A DNA stretch of 12,808 nucleotides, from contig JAMOPB010000209.1 in assembly GCA_027064945.1 (NCBI GenBank), positions 1 through 12,808 of the forward strand, written 5' to 3'. How positions within the stretch are numbered: position 1 is the first letter of the stretch; the number at the start of each line of letters is the position of its first letter. Origin of the DNA: Candidatus Cloacimonadota bacterium (GTDB lineage: Bacteria > Cloacimonadota > Cloacimonadia > Cloacimonadales > TCS61). The position numbers were made by a program, and so were the translations under genes. The notes below the pieces were generated by a model. That model was given only the letters and a program-made list of their open reading frames with translations, did not search any database and was not told the origin of the DNA. This document shows, one piece after another, positions 1 through 7,819 of the stretch.

Positions 1-902
1 ATATTTCTAGCATAACGTAATGCATCTCTAACAGCACCATTTACTTGCGGAGTACAACGAAGGCTGTATGGATCTTGAACATTTTCGCAATTCTTATGAG
101 ATTTTCTTAATTTGCTTCCATTTAATAAATTGCGCATATTTTTTGCAGAATCAATCTGACCCGGATGAGGTCTAAGCTGGTGAATCAAACTGTCAAAAGC
201 AGCATCAGTTGCCTTCACAGCATCAATTGACATAGCTGCAGTGATATCTGCCATTTTACAAAGATTTTCCGCTCGTAATAAATTTAATGCACCTACACCA
301 GCCATAACTTGAGTGCCATTATTAAGCGCCAAACCTTCTTTAGCCTGCAATTTCACAGGTGTTAATCCTGCTTTTTCCATTGCTTCGGCACCACTCATTT
401 TTTCACCTTTATAAATTGCTTCACCTTTTCCTAATAATACTAAGGCAAGGTGAGAAAGCGGTGCTAAATCACCACTAGCACCAACAGAACCTTTCTCCGG
501 AATGCAAGGATGAACGCCTGCGTTCAACATATCGATCAATGTTTGTAATGTGCTAAGGCGAATTCCTGAGTGACCTTTGGCTAAAACATTTATACGTAGC
601 AAAGTAATTGCTCTTGTTTCCGCTTCTGACAATATATTTCCCACACCAACAGCATGGCTCATAATTAAATTTTCTTGTAATTCCGCAATTTCTTCAGTAT
701 TAATTGTGATATTTGCAAATTTCCCAAAGCCCGTTGTAAGCCCATAAACAACTTTATTCTCAGCAATAATTTTTTCAACATAATCACGACATTTTTGAAC
801 TTTTACTTTTGAATCTTTTGTTAGTTCAACCTTTTCAAAATTATAAACTACGCTAGCTAAATCATTTAAAGTTAAACTATTTCCATCTAAATAAACTGCC
901 AT
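1..902 (-). CDS. hutH: Histidine ammonia-lyase, N-terminal 300 residues (3' end outside window)
   Basis: HutH converts L-histidine to urocanate plus ammonia in the cytoplasm, the first step of histidine degradation. The visible 300 residues (family length about 500) carry the family's active-site landmarks: YGLTTGFG with Tyr53, SHAVG with His83, the GSVGASGDLAPLSH segment whose Ala142-Ser143-Gly144 cyclises to the MIO electrophile, NNGTQ with Asn195, and QDPYSLRC near residues 276-283. These fall almost exactly on Pseudomonas putida HAL numbering, so the gene looks intact up to the cut. SHAVG, with His after Ser, is typical of histidine rather than phenylalanine/tyrosine lyases. The start is the ATG at 902-900, preceded by a strong TAGGAGAA ribosome binding site. 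It is transcribed separately from the operon to its right, because a terminator and a promoter lie between them. The rest of any hut pathway is not visible. Confidence 0.95.
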   Translation of the reverse strand, partial: MAVYLDGNSLTLNDLASVVYNFEKVELTKDSKVKVQKCRDYVEKIIAENKVVYGLTTGFGKFANITINTEEIAELQENLIMSHAVGVGNILSEAETRAITLLRINVLAKGHSGIRLSTLQTLIDMLNAGVHPCIPEKGSVGASGDLAPLSHLALVLLGKGEAIYKGEKMSGAEAMEKAGLTPVKLQAKEGLALNNGTQVMAGVGALNLLRAENLCKMADITAAMSIDAVKATDAAFDSLIHQLRPHPGQIDSAKNMRNLLNGSKLRKSHKNCENVQDPYSLRCTPQVNGAVRDALRYARN

Positions 903-960
903 AATTTCTCCTAAGCAACATAACTGAAATAATACGCTTCAGCCATAATATTTTTTATGA

Positions 961-989
961 CGAATATTTTTTGCAATCAGATATGTCAA
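961..989 (-). promoter_or_regulatory. Candidate sigma70-type promoter of hutH
   Basis: On the minus strand a perfect TTGACA (989-984) is followed after 17 bp by TATTCG (966-961), a weak -10. Transcription would begin near 955, about 50 nt ahead of the hutH ATG. The same perfect -35 word with similar spacing precedes the tRNA-Leu, which supports the call. The -10 matches only three consensus positions. Confidence 0.5.
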
Positions 990-1008
990 CAGCAATAATA
1001 GAATAAAA

Positions 1009-1029
1009 TTAGAACCAACCAAGTTCTAA
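1009..1029. repeat. Inverted repeat upstream of hutH, possible operator
   Basis: TTAGAAC and GTTCTAA form perfect 7-bp arms separated by 7 bp. The element ends 20 bp upstream of the hutH -35 box, a position that suits an activator site, although it could be chance in AT-rich DNA. It does not resemble the usual HutC site. It shares TTAGA/TCTAA words with other intergenic inverted repeats in this window. Confidence 0.35.
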
Positions 1030-1049
1030 ACGTGAGTTTTTGTTATACT

Positions 1050-1086
1050 AAAAAAGCCAATTAATTACTTTGTAAAAAATTGGCTT
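1050..1086 (-). terminator. Rho-independent terminator of the PorV-M6-DUF5683 operon
   Basis: Perfect 9-bp arms AAGCCAATT (1054-1062) and AATTGGCTT (1078-1086) enclose a 15-nt loop. On the minus strand the stem runs directly into six T residues (1055-1050). It begins 18 bp past the stop of the last operon gene at 1105 and ends before the hutH promoter, so it separates the two transcription units. Confidence 0.8.
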
Positions 1087-1104
1087 AAATTTCATTCATT
1101 TTTT

Positions 1105-1785
1105 TTAAAATTTATAAGAAAATTCAAATCCGGGATTGAGATCTTTGTCAATTTTCAAATTACTTGTAAATTTCGGTTCTTGCTTTTTTACTCGAGCAGT
1201 ATTAACTACACTAAGAATATGGTTCACTAAAATTACGCCTGTAATCACTTTCCCTGCGTCTGCATAATCTAAAATGTCTGTTCTCCGTCCGGCATAATAT
1301 CTTCTATCTTCAGCACTATCCCAATCCCAAGCATATTCATCAGGAATGGCATGGTCATTTACATACGCTTCTTGCATTTCAGGGTCATCAGGATACAAAT
1401 TCAATGCTTGTTGCATTACCAAGAAATTATATCCTCCGGGTTCATATCCTGAATTATTATATTTTTTCATATAACCTAATTGCTCTTCACTATAATCAAG
1501 TTGAGGATCTATATTTGCGTTTTCCACAGCAAAGGAAAAGGCTTTGCGTTCGCTTAAATCTTCTTGATCTCTAACATAAAAAAGGCTTCCCCATATGGAA
1601 GCTTCCAATGCTAAGAAAAAATAACCGCTTTTTGCTCCCATACTTAGCTCACCCCAACCGGGAATTATTGCTGATTTTAAAAGAGGATTTCCTTTGCGTT
1701 TTGAAGAAATTTCATCTGCAAAAACTACCTGAGTAGAAATTATTATCAGAAGAACTATCATTACGATCTTAGAATTTAATTTCAT
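1105..1785 (-). CDS. DUF5683-like exported protein, paralogue 3 of 3
   Basis: A 226-residue protein of unknown function, last gene of the operon. A signal peptide is evident (hydrophobic residues 7-21, likely cleavage after VFA at 23). It has the family hallmark SAIIPGWGELSMG at about residues 38-50, followed by a hydrophobic helix with a conserved Glu (FFLALEASIWG, 56-66). A second hydrophobic stretch at 179-199 contains VNHILSVVNTAR, matching VINRLVSAVDAA and ANHIIAALDAIR of the two upstream paralogues. The chain ends in EFSYKF, a terminal aromatic as in outer-membrane proteins, although the protein is too small to judge as a barrel. Its ATG lies inside the previous gene (17-bp overlap), with an AAGGT site in that gene's last codons, so translation is probably coupled. 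Family assignment rests on the PGWG-type core and tail motif; the function is not known to me. Confidence 0.8.
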   Translation of the reverse strand: MKLNSKIVMIVLLIIISTQVVFADEISSKRKGNPLLKSAIIPGWGELSMGAKSGYFFLALEASIWGSLFYVRDQEDLSERKAFSFAVENANIDPQLDYSEEQLGYMKKYNNSGYEPGGYNFLVMQQALNLYPDDPEMQEAYVNDHAIPDEYAWDWDSAEDRRYYAGRRTDILDYADAGKVITGVILVNHILSVVNTARVKKQEPKFTSNLKIDKDLNPGFEFSYKF

Positions 1786-2446
1786 AATTTACCTTCATAC
1801 CGTTTTTAACAAAATCCGGTGTAATATTTAAATTGCCTAAGCTATGTTTTTCTTCATTTCTATTAACTCTTTTTGCAGTAACTGCCGCATCTACTGCGCT
1901 TACCAATCGATTTATCACTAATGCTGCTACAGCAAAGTTTTCATAAACTTCATAGTTTTGTTTTGTATAACGAAGATCTTTATAGCGATTCCAATTTTTA
2001 TTATTTTCCCAACTCCAGCTAAATTCCTCCGGAATTTTATATTTATCCAAATATTCTTCATAACCATTAGGGTCATTATTTATAATCAGATACACATTTC
2101 TGGCATAACGTTCTACTGAAGCATTATATGCCTCACTACTAAAATTATCTTGGATAAGCTGATAATATTCTTTGTCACTATCTTGCGGTACATTTGCAAT
2201 GCTTTCAGCATAATCTTTATATTCATCAATTGCCCAATTAGTTTCTTGCATCAAACGCATCCAACTAAGATATGTTCCTAACTCAGCAGCTAAATAGAAT
2301 GCACCTTTTGTATAGCTGTGAGCATAAGCTTGCCCCCAGCCCGGAACTATTGCTGAAAGTAACATTGCTTTGCGAACTGATACTTGCTCAGCAAAGAGTG
2401 AAAATACTACTACTAAAAGCAATATTGTTATTATTATTTTTTTCAT
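1769..2446 (-). CDS. DUF5683-like exported protein, paralogue 2 of 3
   Basis: A 225-residue protein, function unknown. The signal peptide covers residues 1-19 (LFA, then EQ). The core motif SAIVPGWGQAYAHSYTKGAFYLAAELG (about 31-57) is the most canonical DUF5683 signature of the three: a small-residue/PGxGQ turn, Tyr, then KG and a membrane-prone helix with a conserved Glu. A mid-protein motif IPEEFSWSWENN (138-149) aligns with IPDEYAWDWDSA in the downstream paralogue. A C-terminal hydrophobic helix (171-191) carries VINRLVSAVDAA. The chain ends NYEIKF. It starts 5 nt after the upstream stop codon and I see no good ribosome binding site in front of the ATG at 2446, so it probably depends on ribosomes finishing the upstream gene. 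It overlaps the next gene by 17 bp. Confidence 0.82.
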   Translation of the reverse strand: MKKIIITILLLVVVFSLFAEQVSVRKAMLLSAIVPGWGQAYAHSYTKGAFYLAAELGTYLSWMRLMQETNWAIDEYKDYAESIANVPQDSDKEYYQLIQDNFSSEAYNASVERYARNVYLIINNDPNGYEEYLDKYKIPEEFSWSWENNKNWNRYKDLRYTKQNYEVYENFAVAALVINRLVSAVDAAVTAKRVNRNEEKHSLGNLNITPDFVKNGMKVNYEIKF

Positions 2447-2451
2447 AAAAC

Positions 2452-3366
2452 TTAAAATCTTTTGGAAATTATTAATCTAGGAGTAACTTCATTATTTACC
2501 AACGTAGGAAGAAGTTGAATATTGATATGATTTGAAGAAATATATTGCAGATTTCTTTTTTTAGTAACTCTTATAGCATCTAAAGCAGCTATAATATGAT
2601 TTGCAGCAAGAGCAAAATTAAAGTTTCTACTTACTTTATGTAGATCTTTAGATTCATTTCTCATGTCAATATATATAGCTCTATAAGAAGTATAAAAGCC
2701 TTTATTATTATCATAATTACTCTGGTTAGCAATATAATCGGGATCATTAGGATTATTTGGTGCTATCATACCATTCCAAAGTTTATGTTCTGCTGAAGGA
2801 TCAACCCAAGACCATTGAGGCTCCATATAATTTCCTTCTTCATCAGAAGCATAGATAGCATACCAATCTTCCCAACCGAAAATATACTTATTATATTTTC
2901 CAATATCTTCATAATAATGCTGGCTGTTTTTTTCATCCAAACGAAATAAACCTTCTCCGTGCTCATCATCATAATAGCCATAAAAAACAGGATTGTTAGC
3001 AGCTCCATAATCGTAATCATCATTATAAACGCCAACCAAGTCATCACGGACTTCTTCATAATAAGCTCTGTTGTAATGTTCATCAGCGTAATCTTTGAAA
3101 TCTTCTTCCTTGGAATTACCGGCGTTCTTATAATAAATCATTCCGGCCCAAAAACCTATCTCCAAAACCGGAAAAAGGTAAGTAGTCCAGCTAGACTTAT
3201 CTCCGTAAAATTGTCCTGCACCAGGGAAAATACCTGATAAAATCATAGCTTTTTGAGCATTTTTCTTATTGTAGTTTATTTGAACGATATCGTTCACCAA
3301 TTCTTGAGCCATCACGTTTGAGATTAAGATCATTATTAAACTTGTGAATAAAATCTTTGCCTTCAT
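2452..3366 (-). CDS. DUF5683-like exported protein with enlarged acidic/Tyr-rich middle, paralogue 1 of 3
   Basis: A 304-residue protein of unknown function, third gene of the operon. The signal peptide ends at about VMA (residue 20). The core is SGIFPGAGQFYGDKSSW (44-60) plus a hydrophobic helix with Glu (61-77). The middle (about 83-185) is unusually rich in Tyr, Asp and Glu and is roughly 75 residues longer than in the two downstream paralogues. QWSWVDPSAEH (184-194) corresponds to their WDW/WSW motif. The C-terminal hydrophobic stretch FALAANHIIAALDAIRV (251-267) and a chain end in SKRF complete the shared plan. The start ATG at 3366 has a GGGAG site 8 nt upstream and lies 19 bp after the protease stop. 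The shared architecture shows the three genes arose by duplication followed by strong divergence. Whether the middle binds something, for example metal or a partner protein, cannot be told from sequence. Confidence 0.82.
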   Translation of the reverse strand: MKAKILFTSLIMILISNVMAQELVNDIVQINYNKKNAQKAMILSGIFPGAGQFYGDKSSWTTYLFPVLEIGFWAGMIYYKNAGNSKEEDFKDYADEHYNRAYYEEVRDDLVGVYNDDYDYGAANNPVFYGYYDDEHGEGLFRLDEKNSQHYYEDIGKYNKYIFGWEDWYAIYASDEEGNYMEPQWSWVDPSAEHKLWNGMIAPNNPNDPDYIANQSNYDNNKGFYTSYRAIYIDMRNESKDLHKVSRNFNFALAANHIIAALDAIRVTKKRNLQYISSNHINIQLLPTLVNNEVTPRLIISKRF

Positions 3367-3385
3367 TTTTAGTTCTCCCGATAAA

Positions 3386-6300
3386 TTATTTTACTATCGC
3401 AATTGATATTTTTTCTATTTGTTCATCAGACTTAATTGTAGCAAAATATACTCCTGAAGAAATATCTTTACATTCCCAAATCAAATCTTGATACAGATTA
3501 TTTTCATTGGAAAATTCTTCATCAAAAAGTTTATTCCCGGCCACATCATAAATTTTCATTTCAATATTAGCTTTTGCATTTTTCACTCTAATTCTGGCCA
3601 AACCGCTTTTCACTGGATTTGGAAAAACATAGCATTCCATTTTCCGACCTGAAGCAAATTCTTTGATCTCGCCGTCATATTTTCCTAATCCGTTATTTCT
3701 AAATCCATTCCAATAAATTGGATTTTCATCAATTTCTGATTTAGAAGCAATAAGAAGACTATTTTTATCACTATAAGCAAAATTTAATGTTTCATCCGAT
3801 TCTAACCAAAATAGTTGGTCATAAACATCATCAGCCGCCCAACCTAAGCTATATTCAGGTAAGAAATCACCTTCATTATTCACAGCAAAATATCCGTCTG
3901 AAGTTGGCATATAACAGATAATCTTATCATCCATTTTCACAACTTTGGGAAATCCGCCCGGAGCAAAACTTTTATCTTCCAAATATCCCGGAAAATCCGG
4001 AGCTAATGTCCCATTCATTGTAATAGCGAAAACTCTATCACCGGCAGCAAAAATAAGATATGGTTGGCTATCGGATAAAATTTCTGCAATAGCCATGTTA
4101 GTAGGTTGTTCAGTGCTATAAGCATCTACTGCAAAGATTTTTTCAAGTTTCTCATTTTGTAATTTCCAAATTTCGCCCAAACTATTTTGAATAAAGAGAG
4201 CATCCTTGCTATCATCAACATCATCATAAGCTATTGGTTCGGAAATATCGGAATAACTTTCCCAATCAAAGCTCTGTTCTATATCACCGTTAAGTGAGAT
4301 TATAACGATTTGATTTTGAGTAACAGCAACAATATTGTTCCCATCAAAAGCTAATTTTTTAGCTGAGATATTGATCTCTTGTCCGCCTAAAAACAAGCTA
4401 TTTTCCGTAGCAATCACCAATTTATCTACACTTGGAATATAAAGCGGAGTTGTAGTTATCGAACTTGCAAATTCTTCTGTTTCTAAGTTTATCCCATCGT
4501 AAGTATATAATTCATTCCCTGCTACCATCACATATTTTGTATAATCTTCTTCTGGGTAAGAAATAATTGGGAAATCAGGATTTGTCGGTAAATTAGGTGA
4601 ACTCCCGAAATTTTCAGCCCAATCATCAATTGTTTTGGAAAATAATTTTATTTGATCTGTAAGAACCGGAATTGTGTTCAATCCGTAGTTTTCGGTAACA
4701 TTCCCCAAATATTTAATTTCGTTAGAAAGTTCTATAACTTTTGTATTATCAAAGAGATTAGTTCCGATTTTAAAAGTCATCACTCTGCCTTCAAAATCTG
4801 AATTTGGTGCATGATAATTCACATCATAGCTGCTAATATCATAGATTTTATATAAACTTGGAACACCTGAATTTGAGATAAGCGGTGGATCTGTTTTAGC
4901 AGATAACTCATCAGCAGCAATTTTTCCTACAAAATCAATAGTCCCGTCAGGATTAACTTGATATTTATCATCCCAACCTTGGAAAAAATTTCTCTCATCA
5001 ATAATTGGCTGATATTTAAAAAAATATTCATATGCCGAACCTTGCCAAAAATGTGAGTATGGATTTGATATATCTTCGATTCCGTCAGCTTCAATTATCT
5101 TCACAGCTCTTTTAAAACGATTTGTATTTACACTGTTATTAGCAAAATTGTTATTTTCATAAAGACGCTTTTCATCAACATACCATGCAATTAAACCGCC
5201 ACCATAGAAGCGTTGAGAATTATTGGTAATTTTTGACCAACCCGGAAGCAAATAATCATACTCGTAATTAAAATTGTTATCTGTAAGACTTGTAGAACTT
5301 GGTCCCAAAACAACTCTATCCCCCATTGAGCTGGCTAAACCTCCAATAGGAACAGTTCCACCATCTCCATCAGGATCTATTTGGCGATTTTCAATCAAAA
5401 CATATTCAGTTTCGTTAATTGGAATTTTCAAAATAAAAATTTCATTTTCTGCCAGTTCATCAAGATCGTATTCTTTCCCAATTGGCAATAATCTAATTTC
5501 CTGATCAAAAGGGAGTTCGGAAATTTCTTTCATCATACCGGAAGCACGATAAAAATCTTCAAAAGCAATAACACGTGAAAAAGCACCCGGGAAAATGGGA
5601 TTTATTCCTTCCACATAGAAAGGTTTTGTTTCACCGTTAATATTAAATCCCATCTGGATAATCACACTTCCGCCGGCATCCATAATATCAAAATATCCTA
5701 CGCCGGGTGAATAATCCGAAACATTATAAAGATCTACAAAACCTAATGAATGACCAAATTCATGAACCATTACAGAATTGATAACTCCATAATTTATTGG
5801 TGTTCCACCTTCTTCTCTTACATCTTGGGTAATTGTTTCCGGAATATTACAAGCATAAGTAATAGTAGTAGCACCATCATCTACAATCACCTCTTTCCCA
5901 TCACCTACTTGGATGAAGAAAGAAGGAATATCATGTGGTGAATCTCCGTTTCTATCGTGTTGCCAATCGCTTCCTGCATGAATGATCATATAATGACCAT
6001 AATCACCAAAATTGATATCTTCATCCAAATCAGCAACTGTAAAAACATCATGAAAATACTCTTCGAAACGTTCAACCATCAAATCTTGGTCTTGAGTTCC
6101 CGGATTGTAATAAGCCATTTCATGTGGTAAGGTGTATGCCCCAATATCACTTCCGTAAGCAGGGAAAACATCATATTGAAGATTATAAGAGCCATAACTT
6201 ACAGCTTTATAATATTGTTGAAGTGCCAGCAATTGATTTGAGAAATATACATAATCTCTGGGAGGACTATCTAATGGGATTGGATATGTATTTGTAGCAT

Positions 6301-6559
6301 TTAAATTAAATTTTCCATTTCCTGTAGTTTCCGGATTATCATCTTCCTGAAAATCTACTAATAGCACGAGCAATTTTTCATAATTACCTCGTCTGCTTTT
6401 CTCAGGTTTTCTAGCTTTCATTATTTTCTCGATTGGATGAACCTTGCGAGTTTGGAAAATAGGAGCAATATCCTTATTAATAATGAATTTCTCAGTATTA
6501 GCAAAAGACAGTTGTGATAAAGAGAGAATCACAACTGCCAAAGTTATTATTTTTCTCAT
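3386..6559 (-). CDS. Secreted M6-family (immune inhibitor A-like) metalloprotease with T9SS type A sorting domain
   Basis: A 1057-residue zinc metalloprotease predicted to be exported and anchored or released at the cell surface. The signal peptide is at about 1-20 (LSFA, then NT). The catalytic region includes LLVLLVDFQED (63-73), the HEFGHSLGFVDLYN zinc site with His266, Glu267 (catalytic), His270 and Asp276, and a Met-turn YFDIMDAGG (289-297). The late M6 signature GGGLIAWYVDE followed by KIIEADG lies at 453-493. Residues about 675-905 show repeated short beta hairpins (ELYTYDG, SLFLGG, RVFAITMNG, GYFAVNNEG) that suggest a PQQ/FG-GAP-like propeller. Residues 974-1057 form a T9SS type A sorting domain: FPNPVKSGLARIRV, MKIYDVAGNKL, then SGVYFATIKS and KISIAIVK at the extreme end. 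It sits directly behind the PorV-like gene, so cargo and secretion-related barrel are co-transcribed. The substrate is unknown. Confidence 0.92.
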   Translation of the reverse strand: MRKIITLAVVILSLSQLSFANTEKFIINKDIAPIFQTRKVHPIEKIMKARKPEKSRRGNYEKLLVLLVDFQEDDNPETTGNGKFNLNATNTYPIPLDSPPRDYVYFSNQLLALQQYYKAVSYGSYNLQYDVFPAYGSDIGAYTLPHEMAYYNPGTQDQDLMVERFEEYFHDVFTVADLDEDINFGDYGHYMIIHAGSDWQHDRNGDSPHDIPSFFIQVGDGKEVIVDDGATTITYACNIPETITQDVREEGGTPINYGVINSVMVHEFGHSLGFVDLYNVSDYSPGVGYFDIMDAGGSVIIQMGFNINGETKPFYVEGINPIFPGAFSRVIAFEDFYRASGMMKEISELPFDQEIRLLPIGKEYDLDELAENEIFILKIPINETEYVLIENRQIDPDGDGGTVPIGGLASSMGDRVVLGPSSTSLTDNNFNYEYDYLLPGWSKITNNSQRFYGGGLIAWYVDEKRLYENNNFANNSVNTNRFKRAVKIIEADGIEDISNPYSHFWQGSAYEYFFKYQPIIDERNFFQGWDDKYQVNPDGTIDFVGKIAADELSAKTDPPLISNSGVPSLYKIYDISSYDVNYHAPNSDFEGRVMTFKIGTNLFDNTKVIELSNEIKYLGNVTENYGLNTIPVLTDQIKLFSKTIDDWAENFGSSPNLPTNPDFPIISYPEEDYTKYVMVAGNELYTYDGINLETEEFASSITTTPLYIPSVDKLVIATENSLFLGGQEINISAKKLAFDGNNIVAVTQNQIVIISLNGDIEQSFDWESYSDISEPIAYDDVDDSKDALFIQNSLGEIWKLQNEKLEKIFAVDAYSTEQPTNMAIAEILSDSQPYLIFAAGDRVFAITMNGTLAPDFPGYLEDKSFAPGGFPKVVKMDDKIICYMPTSDGYFAVNNEGDFLPEYSLGWAADDVYDQLFWLESDETLNFAYSDKNSLLIASKSEIDENPIYWNGFRNNGLGKYDGEIKEFASGRKMECYVFPNPVKSGLARIRVKNAKANIEMKIYDVAGNKLFDEEFSNENNLYQDLIWECKDISSGVYFATIKSDEQIEKISIAIVK

Positions 6560-6572
6560 AAAAAAAAACCTT
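6560..6572 (-). promoter_or_regulatory. Ribosome binding site with a T9 homopolymer spacer ahead of the M6 protease
   Basis: Read on the minus strand, a short AAGG core (6572-6569) is separated from the protease ATG (6559) by nine consecutive T residues (6568-6560). The core is weak compared with the AGGAGG sites of porV-like and groEL. The homopolymer sets the core-to-start spacing, so slippage would alter translation strength without breaking the reading frame. Confidence 0.55.
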
Positions 6573-6580
6573 AATTCAAA

Positions 6581-7789
6581 TTAGAATTCGAGTTTTAATG
6601 AGTAAGTTTTATTATAATCGGTAAGACCACCGGCAGGTTGCATGGCAAAATCCACACCAAATTTATATTTATTAGAGAATGTTTTATGAATTCCAATACC
6701 TGCAGATAAACCTTCAATCTCTCCGGCTCTGTCCATTACGTATCCGGCACGAACAGAAAGTAAATCCAAATAAACATATTCAGCACCGAATCCAAAAATA
6801 ATTTCTTTAACTTCTACTGAATTAATGAAATTATTGAAGGATGAAAAATCATCAATCTCTTCCCCATTTTCATCGGTTCTAGTATTAAAATCGTCTGTCC
6901 AAGCAGTAAATAATCTTTTGATTACAGGATCATCATTTGCTAAAATTTTACTCATATCAGTATTAAAAGTAAGCTTACTATATTGTGAATCGAAAATTCT
7001 ATAAGAATAACCCATTCTAAAAGTCATTGGAAGTGGATCTGACTGATCTTCATCCATATATACAATATTTGGTCCAACATTTTGCAAGTTCACACCAAAA
7101 TCTAATCTATTAACAGGAGCACTAAATTCACTACGACCGAGTGTATTTCCGCCTAACATTCCGGTAACTCCGTTATATAAATAAACAAATCCATTATATG
7201 GACTAACCAAAGCCTGACCAAAATCTACACCTTTTCCTTGGTAACCAAAATCAAAAGCATAGCTAAGACCTGTTCCTTTTGATGTATCTGTGTTACCTTG
7301 ACCCGGTCCTAAACTACTATAAATAAATTTAAAAGTAACTCCCACACCTTTATCTTCAGCAATTTGAGAAGCATATGAAGCACCTAAAGCAAAATCAAAA
7401 CTTGTAAATGTTCCTTCCTCTTCGTTTGTTTCTGTAGTGTATTGCTGCTCACCATAAGTCATATATGTAAGGTTTATTCCAACATTTCCAACATCTTGAA
7501 TATATTGATTCCAACCTAAATATTCATAATACATATCATCAAATACATCTCCAAACCAATTTGAATGAATACCTGCGATTTGTGTTTTACGATTGAAAGC
7601 CATAGCACCGGGATTCCACCATCCTGCATATGCATCATCTACTTGAGCAACATAAGCATGTCCCATACCACCAGATCTGGAACCGGGTTCAATTGTTAAA
7701 AAAATCGGAGCAGCATTTGAAACCGCGCTTAGGCAAACCGGAATAATCATAACTGCAAATAATGCTATTAATGTTATTTTAATTTTCAT
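6581..7789 (-). CDS. PorV/PorQ-family outer-membrane beta-barrel protein
   Basis: A 402-residue outer-membrane barrel, first gene of the operon. In Bacteroidota, PorV (LptO) is a T9SS component that carries cargo from the translocon to the PorU sortase; a similar role here is inference. The signal peptide covers about residues 1-21 (VCLS, then AV). The family signature follows at about 28-65: PIFLTIEPGSRSGGMGHAYV, then VDDAYAGWWNPGAMAF. A second hallmark lies mid-protein: VGPNIVYMDE, then PLPMTFRMGYSY. Alternating beta strands continue to the terminal LKLEF, a typical C-terminal aromatic. I choose the ATG at 7789 over one 27 bases upstream because AGGAGG (7800-7795) sits 5 nt before it and a signal peptide begins immediately. 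The paralogue-rich PorV/PorQ family makes an exact PorV assignment uncertain. The neighbouring T9SS-tagged protease supports a link to that pathway. Confidence 0.85.
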   Translation of the reverse strand: MKIKITLIALFAVMIIPVCLSAVSNAAPIFLTIEPGSRSGGMGHAYVAQVDDAYAGWWNPGAMAFNRKTQIAGIHSNWFGDVFDDMYYEYLGWNQYIQDVGNVGINLTYMTYGEQQYTTETNEEEGTFTSFDFALGASYASQIAEDKGVGVTFKFIYSSLGPGQGNTDTSKGTGLSYAFDFGYQGKGVDFGQALVSPYNGFVYLYNGVTGMLGGNTLGRSEFSAPVNRLDFGVNLQNVGPNIVYMDEDQSDPLPMTFRMGYSYRIFDSQYSKLTFNTDMSKILANDDPVIKRLFTAWTDDFNTRTDENGEEIDDFSSFNNFINSVEVKEIIFGFGAEYVYLDLLSVRAGYVMDRAGEIEGLSAGIGIHKTFSNKYKFGVDFAMQPAGGLTDYNKTYSLKLEF

Positions 7790-7819
7790 TTCATCCTCCT
7801 GAAGACAAAAATTCATAAT

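Noticed and set aside
2766..3083. Minus-strand open frame rich in Met and Ile inside the first DUF5683 gene
   Set aside because: It overlaps a gene with signal peptide and family motifs in another frame; the composition is what a frame-shifted AT-rich gene gives.
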